64,000 bases of DNA from Schistocerca nitens (lineage: Eukaryota > Arthropoda > Insecta > Orthoptera > Acrididae). This document shows positions 56,715-64,000 of the stretch, piece after piece (the stretch's first letter is position 1; each line of letters starts with the position of its first letter). The position numbers and the translations under genes were made by a program. The notes below the pieces were generated by a model. It was not told the origin of the DNA. It did no database searches and worked only from the letters and a program-made list of their open reading frames with translations. Where the stretch lies: positions 189,463,548 through 189,527,547 of the forward strand of contig NC_064618.1 in assembly GCF_023898315.1 (NCBI RefSeq), given 5' to 3'.

Positions 56715-57990
56715 TTCGACTCATCCTTCTTCTGATTGGTTTGAGCTCCACCCCATGATTTCCCTTCCTGTGCGATCTTTTCATCTTAGAGTAGCAACTG
56801 CGACAGGCGCCCTCAATTATTTGCTGGGTGCGTCCCAATATCTGTCTTCATCTAGTGTTGTTACCCTCTAAAGTTCTCTCTTGTATCATGGAAGTTATTC
56901 CGTGCTGTCTTAACATTTATCTTATCATTCAGTTCCTTCTCATTGTCAGCGTTGTCCATATACTGCTTTAATTTTCAACAGTTTTCTGTAGCACCAAACA
57001 TCAGAATTTTCGGTTCCCACAGTCCATGTATCAGTACCACATAACGCTATGCTCCAAACGTACAATCTCCGAATTTTTTTTTTCAAATAGAGGCCTATGT
57101 TTGAAATAGAGGACTCCTCTTGGCCAGAAGTAGCCTTTTTGGAAGTGTCTTCCCTTCCCTTTCCATCAGGGGTTATACCTAACAAGGAGAATTCCTCAAC
57201 TCCATCTACCTCATCATCACCAATCCCGATCTTAAGATTCTCGCTACTGTAATTTTCGTTACTTCTCATTAATTTCTCCTTTCTTCGATTTACTCTCAGT
57301 CCATAGTCCGTCCACATTAGAGTATTCATTCCATTGAACAGATCCTGTATTTTTTCTTCTCTCAGGATAGCAGTGTCAAAAGGGAACATTACTGATGTTC
57401 TTTCACCTCCAAATTTCATCCCACGTCTGAAACTTTCTTTTATTTACTTCACTGCTTCTTCGATGTACAGACTGAATACCAGGGCCGCAAGGCTACATCA
57501 TGGTGTTTACCCTTTTTTATCCGAGCACTTTATTCTTTTTATTCCAGTCTCATCTTTCCCACTTGCTTCTTGTAGATACTGTATATTACCCTATAGCTTA
57601 CCCCTATTTTCCTTATAGCTTCGAACATCTTGCACCATTTGATACAGTCGAAAACTTTTTCCCGGTGGACAAATCTTACGAATGTTTACGGACTTTTCTT
57701 CACTCTTGCTGTAACTTCTGAAGTGACTCTCTCTTGCTTTTATCTTTCCTGCAGGCAAACAGATCGTCATACAACAGATCCTTAATTTTCTTTTCTGTTC
57801 TTCTGTATATTACTCTTGGTAGCAACTTAGATGTATGATTTATTACGCTGATTGTGCGATAATTCTCGCATTTCTCTTCCCTTTCTACTTCGAAAATGTG
57901 TAGACGACGTTACGTTCCCCGTAAAGTCTGATGGTATATCACCAGTCTCATACATTCGATACATCAACGTGAATAGTACTTTGCTTGCTA
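56715..57990 (-). mobile_element. RTE-like LINE family A, 3' portion
   Basis: Minus strand: fingers region near 57760-57850, motif A area near 57640, motif C degraded (MFPFDTAILREEKIQDLFNG at 57350), then NRRKEKLMRSNENYSS, RRLYVWSIALCGTDTWTVG (YGSETW counterpart) and VWCYRKLLKIKAVY (56946-57419). The 3' end is near 56720 (ctcatccttcttctgattgg). Confidence 0.85.
56946..57419 (-). pseudogene. Reverse transcriptase C-terminus, RTE-like family A
   Basis: 157 open codons from just before the catalytic box (here FDTA instead of FADD) to the WCYR motif. The loss of the aspartate pair and of the preceding frame make it non-functional. Colinear with 1269-1628. Confidence 0.85.
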
Positions 57991-59739
57991 CTTCCCCAAT
58001 TATGGACTAATTAGTAGAAGAAGGAATAAATAAACACTCAAGCAATTTCGGGAAAGTTATCAAGACAATTGATAATAATGGTGACAACTTATAGTGAACT
58101 ATAGGAGCCTAAAATATTATACCCTTGTCTCTTAATGCAGCTGGTTTTGCTCTATGAGAAAGTTAAATCAGACATACATTGAAATTTTGTAGTACGTTAT
58201 ATCTCTCCAAACTGTGGAAATAGACTGTAGTAAAATACTTTCTGTAACAGGTTCATATTCTTGCATATAAATAAAATGCCGCTGCCTTGTAATGAAAGAA
58301 AGAATAGAAATAAATACGTTTACCTATCATATGCAGCATTCTTCAACGTAAAATGTGAAGACATCAGGTGGTGTGTGGCGATGACAGAGCCGAGAAGGCC
58401 CATGGGCAAATATTATCGAGAATTTCAAAGAGCTTTATTGATCTTGTTGCAATGCACAGTGAGGGAGGCGCACTCTTTGTCGTTGGCCCTGACTTTTGTC
58501 AGTGAATGGACAGCGACTTCCATTTGGCTGCTGAGCTGTTTCCTTGCTTTTCCGAGTCCAGCAGCCAGTACACCCCAGGCCAGAGGCGCTGACTCCGGCA
58601 GCGCGTCGAGATGTGCTGCGACGGCGTCACGTCAGAGGCGGTCCTTCGGCTCCAAGTGCGACCGCGCTGGTGGCGTATGCGCTGCTTCCCTCGGCATAGT
58701 GCAGGCTCGGCGCACCCTCCCACCAATTCCGTCACTCCTATGAAGCACCAGGGCAGCTGTGCACAGAGTACGAACCGTTGCAGCCCTCGGACACCAGTCC
58801 GCCTAGGGCTAATGCTGTGCCGTTGAGTCTCGATGGGAACTCAGCGTTGGAGTTGGCAGATGCTGACGGCAGGGCTGTGACATCAAGCACTATGAAAGAC
58901 TTGGTGCAGAAAGCAGACGCAGCCCGGTCTCGAAGTCATGGCAGCAGCTGGTGGAGTCCTTTCGTCTCACTGCCCGACGGTGCACTGGCATCATAGTTGT
59001 ACTGCTGCCTTCCATCGATGATGTGATCCCTGCTTAAAATGCAGACTTACTGATGTGCTTCCAGTGCCCATTTGTTTCGTTAAAACCTGGTTTCTAGTTA
59101 TATTGCCAAAACAAGAGACTTGCCCTGGTGTGTGGACGCCGCCCCACTTGCTACACTGCCAAGGCTGTGCAGCGCCATTAACCACCGCTGCTGCTGTCCT
59201 CAATGCCAAATTCCATGTGTCTGTCAGTGTAACACAGAGTTCATTAATCTTGTGACTACTGGCGCATGGTGTAAACGAAACGATGCAAGGTGCTTCCATG
59301 GTACTTTTCCGTACTTTTGTTAAAGACTTTTTTCCGGCCAAAGACTGGGCCACGACACTACAGATGGATACAAATCTCGATCTGCGCAGATAAATGAAAA
59401 TAATATTCGACTAATTTACATTGTTTACAGAAACCACATTAGAGTGCCAGAAATGAAAGTGAAGAAAGCCAAATCCATGATGGACAGAGTATAGTCCCAA
59501 GTATCGTCTAAGTTGTGTAACTCAGAGAAGTTATGATAAGGTGCAGACATTTGTATATCAGAATAAAGGTGGAAGGAAATATTTATCAAAGCCGATCCAC
59601 TGACGGAGAAAACATCGAAACTTGAATTGAGAAATTTACAAAACCAAGAAATATCCTTTCTAGATGGAAAATTTTGGTGGTTAAAATTAAGAGAAAGCAC
59701 GTGGGCATGCTGAAACGTAAGCATCTCCAAATTTTTTTA
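57991..59739. other. Unassigned sequence with a CpG-rich core
   Basis: 58430-59240 is clearly G+C-richer than its flanks. It holds open frames on both strands (160 codons plus at 58261-58743, 120 codons minus at 58991-59353), none of which resembles a known family. It could be a solo terminal repeat of a retroelement or an old genic remnant; no gene is called. Confidence 0.35.
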
Positions 59740-60200
59740 CATGAAAATAAAACACCCTTTAATAACCTTCCACTCCTTTACTCATCGTGTCTACCTACCT
59801 ATTTCCCAACATAGTCACCCTGGCAACCCACACATTTATCTCAGCGAGAGACCAGTTTGTTGATACCATTGCTATAGAATGCTTGAAATTGTTGACAGAA
59901 CCACAACGTCACCTCTGCCAGCACCACTTCATCAGTATCAAAGTGAAGTTCTTTAAGATTTGGAAACAGTTGAAAATCGGACAGGTCGTTTTAGGGACTG
60001 TATGGAGGATGACCTGTGACAGTGAACACAATGCGTCGGATTGTTACACATGTCGCAGCGCTTGTGTGTGGTCTGTCATTGTTATGATGAAGGAGATGCT
60101 GCCCCATGTATGGATGAATTCTTCGAAATCGAAACTCGAGTACAGCACGCTGTTTCTCACGCACCGAAATAGTTGCGTGACACGCAGCCATGTTACACGC
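59740..60200 (-). pseudogene. Mariner transposase relic, C-terminal third
   Basis: The minus strand encodes NDRPHTSAATCVTIRRIVFT (second acidic motif; the D is kept) and PPYSPDL followed by SDFQLFPNLKELHFDTDEVV and NGINKLVSRWDKCVGCQGDY, the normal mariner C-terminus, with frame breaks (ORF part 59991-60191). No terminal repeats were found. Confidence 0.8.
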
Positions 60201-60344
60201 TAGAATTCGGAGCTTCTGAAAGTGAGAACAGAATAAAAAATTCGAAGGAATAACTTTTCAGCACGCCCTTATAAGTTGGCAGCTCATGCGGAAAAGGAAC
60301 ACTTCACCATAAGAGCCGGTAGCCAATATTTTTCCTGAACTTTG

Positions 60345-60543
60345 CCGGCCGGTGTGGCCGAGCGGTTTTAGGCGCTTCAGTCTGGAACCGCGCTGCTGCT
60401 ACGGTCGCAGGTTGGAATCCTGCCTCGGGCATGGATGTGTGTGATGTCTTAAGGTTGGTTAGGTTTCAGTAGTTCTAAGTTCTAGGGCACTGATGACCTC
60501 AGCTGTTAAGTCCCATAGTGCTCAGAGCCATTTGAACCATTTA
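60345..60543 (+). mobile_element. tRNA-headed SINE
   Basis: Full-length copy. A 13-base duplication TTCCTGAACTTTG / TTCCTCAACTTTG (60332-60344 and 60544-60556, one mismatch) flanks it. The A-box-like tggccgagcggttttagg is intact. Confidence 0.95.
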
Positions 60544-60556
60544 TTCCTCAACTTTG

Positions 60557-61033
60557 GAAGGAAATTAAAAACAAAAAATAATTTGGAGGAGAGAACTGCG
60601 TGGAGGGAAACTACTACCAAATGTGAGTTAGAAGAAACAACACGAAATTTTTTTGAGGTTTTATGTTGCAGAACAACATTAAAATTACGTAGGTACACCT
60701 AATGTGAATAAAATGGTAAGGTATCAGAAAAAATAGCCAAGGCTCGAATGGGATGTATGGTAAGAGAGCCACTAATAGTTAATTTAAGGTCAAGGAAAAC
60801 AGATTATTGTCTTGATAAGATTAGGACGTGACGAAAAAATAACGGACGTCTGCTGAAAACAAGGAAAAGCCAACGAAGATTCAAAAAAGTGAATAATCTC
60901 CCAAACAGGTTGTAGGTTTTCCACTTTTCATAAGGCTTGTGCCTCGCACGGTGTATGGTTTCTGACATAGACATATTTGTTAATCCATAATGTTTACATT
61001 ATTCTTAACCCTTTGTAGATTTTGGGAACTAAT
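60557..61033. other. Unassigned AT-rich sequence
   Basis: Some wording (ttttatgttgcagaacaaca, aggtcaaggaaaacag) could be a very old LINE remnant, but it is too diverged to call. Confidence 0.3.
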
Positions 61034-61039
61034 ACCAGC

Positions 61040-61441
61040 ATTAAAAATGGTTCAAATGGCTCCAAGCACTATGGGACTTAACATCTGGGTTCATCAGTCT
61101 TCTAGACATAGAACTATGTAAACCTAAGGACATCACACACATTCATGCCCGAATTAGGATTCGAGCCTGCGACCGTAGCGCCGGCCGAAATGGCCGTGCG
61201 GTTAAAGGCGCTGCAGTCGGGAACCGCAAGACCGCTACGGTCGCAGGTTCGAATCCTGCCTCGGGCATGGATGTTTGTGATGTCCTTAGGTTAGTTAGGT
61301 TTAACTAGTTCTAAGTTCTAGGGGACTAATGACCTCAGCAGTTGAGTCCCATAGTGCTCAGAGCCATTTGAGCCATTTGCGACCGTAGCAGCCGCGTGGT
61401 TCCGTACTGAAGCGCCTAGAAGCGCTCGACCACAGCGGCCG
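61040..61441 (-). mobile_element. tRNA-headed SINE, host of a nested SINE
   Basis: Minus-strand main-family copy in two parts (61040-61179 and 61378-61441): tail side caaatggctccaagcactat, head side agcgctcgaccacagcggcc. It is split by a plus-strand copy of the same family. Confidence 0.93.
61180..61377 (+). mobile_element. tRNA-headed SINE nested in an opposite-strand SINE
   Basis: Full-length plus-strand copy inserted in the head of the SINE above, with an exact 12-bp duplication TGCGACCGTAGC (61168-61179 and 61378-61389). Confidence 0.96.
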
Positions 61442-61454
61442 GCAATAACATCAA

Positions 61455-64000
61455 TAATGGATTACTATGAACATGCAGTTCACACAGATAAACACCATAT
61501 TTCATGCTAGTCTGTAAAAAATACATAGTCAAATTCTACTTTACATGCAGTCAGTCTACGCAAACCTAGAGTGCTGCTATTAAGAAGGGTTTAAACTCAT
61601 CGTTTAGTATTAGCTAAATAATTACTGGTTTTACGTCGATGTTTCCGTCTTGTTGGTCCATGTTTCCTCAGTTGCTAATAATAATAATGTTTTGAGGGTA
61701 CCTATGTGTTTATGTAAGTGAGTGAATATGATTTTCGTCTTACCACACATATTACACCTTAATTTACTCAGACATCATCAGCAACCGGGGCAGTGTACCG
61801 CCTCTGAGATCGACGACCTAGACTTACGATGAACTGGACTTTTTATCTTCTGTAGCTTGTCTCCTTCGTTTCGTTTGCAGATTATTTCCATAATAGATTA
61901 AATAAAGATTAGTACGCGGGTGAGGAATATTGAGAGTGAATTTCTTTGCCAGACGTTAGTAATTCGAACAAACATCTGGGGAGACGCCCGGGAACGGACA
62001 TCTTTCCTCTCTTTTCTTTTCAGCTTTTTCCAGGTCACAACGCAGTGGCTTCGGCGATTGTCCGAGGCCAACCGCCCCCTTCTATGAATGTGGCGGAACG
62101 CTGTGGTCTGCGCCCCAACGATTTACCGCACGAATCGCCGTCATGGGGGTGGAGTCCAGGGGCTTACATTCTCCTCAACAAAAACGGCTATCGCCATCGG
62201 AATTTCGTGCTATTCTTTTTCTCCTGTTCCCTCTACCGGGTTGAAAGTTCTCCGTCGCGAAGCAGCTTATTTCGTTTTGGGGTGCAATTTCACAGACACA
62301 TCGGCAAAAGGCGCCGTTTATGTGTTACACAGGCAGCAATGGCCACAGCTGGACATTAATACTCTCGGACTCGAAAGCACTAGGATACTATCAGGGCCTA
62401 TTCTTCTGAGATGTAATGAACGACACTTCTTTTGTAGACAAATTCAGATAGCCGTCGTTCCATTATGACAAATTTGTTGTACCTGCGCCAGCTAAACACA
62501 GTATTCCTTTCAACTGCAGTAGAAGTGAAACTTGTAGTGGGGCGGAAAACAAGATCCTACGTATGCTGTTTTAACAACTAAATAAGCACAAAGTATAGTA
62601 TTTCCTACGCCTTTTGTTGCACCTATCACAATATCTTGTTATGAAAGGTTTGGTTGCATTTCGAAATGTATTTTTTGGCATCCCCCCCCCCACCCCTCCC
62701 AACCACCAACTAAAAATTTCGGCAGGTTTCCAACCTGGGGTGTTCGTTAGGAGAAGCTAATAAATCAATCGCACCGCCATTAGCGCCGGCAAAGAAATAA
62801 TTGAACTTCCTGAAACTTGAATATACTGAGGGAATAATTTATCTTCCCACTAGGCCGCATCTCGAGTAGCTGATATTATAATGCAATTTGTTAAATGCTG
62901 ACTAGTAGTAACTACACTGCTTAAGAAGTATCGTTCTCACATTATTCATTACCAGTTTTGATCAGAATCCCCAATATTCAGAGTATTAATTTGAACATTC
63001 TATTGCTAGCTGATAGGAAGCGTCAGTAAAAATTGAGCATTTGCGGTCATTCTTCTCACGAAGTTAGAAAGCTGAAACAGAACTAAATTTAACACGTGTC
63101 TGCTTTGGTTAAATGAGACTCACTGACATCATCCACTTCTCGGTGACTTACAAAGAACAGATGTGCAGGGTGTTTCAAACATTTAGCATGAAATTATTTT
63201 TCTAGATGCTATGCCAATGACCGGAAATAAATATTTCAAACGATATGTGGTCTTTAACGAGCAATATATGTGAGCTTACTCATTTGCAAACTGCTTCCGT
63301 TACAAATAAAAAATTGTCGACCATGGTGACGTCAGCAGCGCTGCTGTGACAAAAAGCAGACAATCATCTGAGAGGAATCAATGGTGGGACTAGTATACAA
63401 CTGATTACTGTTCGTCTATGGTGAAGTACTCCTCTTAGAAGAGTCTGCTGACATGAAGTTAATATGTGGTATAGCAAGATTTGATATCCCGTAAAAGAAA
63501 GTTTCAGGACAGGCCCCGTCGTAAGGAGAGGAAATTTATTGTAGTGAACTGAAACCCAAGAGTAACTTGGCTTTACAAGCCGCAGAACGCTGGCCAAATG
63601 TCTCGATGAAGTGTTCGCACTGTAGAATTGGAAGAGTTGATGCTGGAATGAGTGAGGGAATATTCGTTAATTTGCTCCTAACTGGCACATGAAGAGGACA
63701 ATTAGAATAATAATAACATTATTGAAGCAGCAATAGCACGTTCACAAAAATATCTACTAGCTTGGGCAAATCAGTTTGCTGTCAATTGTTTAGTTATTAC
63801 CAGTAAACACTGTAATGCATGCAGTCTGACAAAATTGTCATCGAACCTCTACTATAAGATTATGTTGTAGCTGTGTAGTGTAGTTTACATCAATAGTAGC
63901 TACGTTTCTATTTCCAGTCATTAGTTCTTTGCGTCACAGTACTCACATTACCATTCTTTGCATAATTTAATCGATTTACAATACTTGTAGTTGTAGAGGT
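61455..64000. other. Unassigned sequence
   Basis: 61946-62359 is a 137-codon plus-strand frame in a locally G+C-rich part with no recognised family; a second frame overlaps it. Runs of C at 62682-62691. 63170-63700 begins with 'gggtgtttcaaac', a common terminal-repeat-like start of DNA transposons, but no matching end is found. No gene is called. Confidence 0.35.

Noticed and set aside
58261..58743. 160-codon frame in CpG-rich DNA
   Set aside because: No recognisable domain, overlapping frames on the other strand, and a composition that alone explains a long open frame.
61946..62359. 137-codon frame
   Set aside because: G+C-rich local composition and an overlapping frame (62088-62468) of similar length; neither resembles a known protein.
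63170..63700. DNA transposon starting at 'gggtgtttcaaac'
   Set aside because: Only one end-like phrase is seen; no inverted partner and no transposase motif could be followed.

Overview
The window looks like intergenic and intronic DNA from a very large, repeat-bloated arthropod genome. It is most likely an orthopteran of the locust or grasshopper type. That is an inference from three things: the density and kind of tRNA-derived SINEs, the RTE-like, CR1-like and Penelope retroelements, and an insect chemoreceptor gene with a giant intron. Nothing bacterial or viral was recognised.

Only one cellular gene can be supported: a gustatory receptor of the 7tm_7 family on the minus strand. Exon 1 (34455-35210, 252 codons) and exon 2 (7501-7677, 59 codons) are both in phase 0 with good splice signals and are separated by an intron of about 26.8 kb. 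The C-terminal exons (last transmembrane helices and the TYxxxxxQF signature) are not visible and should lie below position 1. Most of the left half of the window is therefore intron of this gene.

Nearly everything else recognisable is dead or dying mobile DNA. Two RTE-like LINE families cover 978-4700, 8183-11413, 15090-15470, 16885-19135, 44828-46035, 52250-52715, 55085-56165 and 56715-57990. A CR1/L2-like LINE occurs at 1637-1935 and 40602-43115. A Penelope-like element (39574-43530) is split by that CR1-like copy, which is itself split by a SINE, giving a three-level nest with clean target duplications. Tc1/mariner relics lie at 4860-5430, 14215-15010, 20289-21685, 29672-31030, 31519-32855, 37777-38679, 46440-47650, 50909-51595 and 59740-60200. 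The copy at 31519-32855 keeps perfect 37-bp terminal inverted repeats.

More than twenty SINE copies are present. They include tRNA-headed families with interchangeable heads and a shared 3' body ending in a T-run, and one 5S-rRNA-headed SINE. The most unusual structures are: an 895-bp near-complete palindromic (foldback) element at 15496-16390; a 1.7-kb tandem array of tRNA-Thr-like units ending in an inverted unit (12470-14185); a tRNA-Met-like module at the 5' end of an RTE-like LINE; head-to-head Penelope fragments; and a recurring hammerhead-like motif at the ends of several unrelated repeats.

The remaining stretches (listed as unassigned) show no gene I can defend. Several contain diverged local duplications or purine-rich minisatellites.
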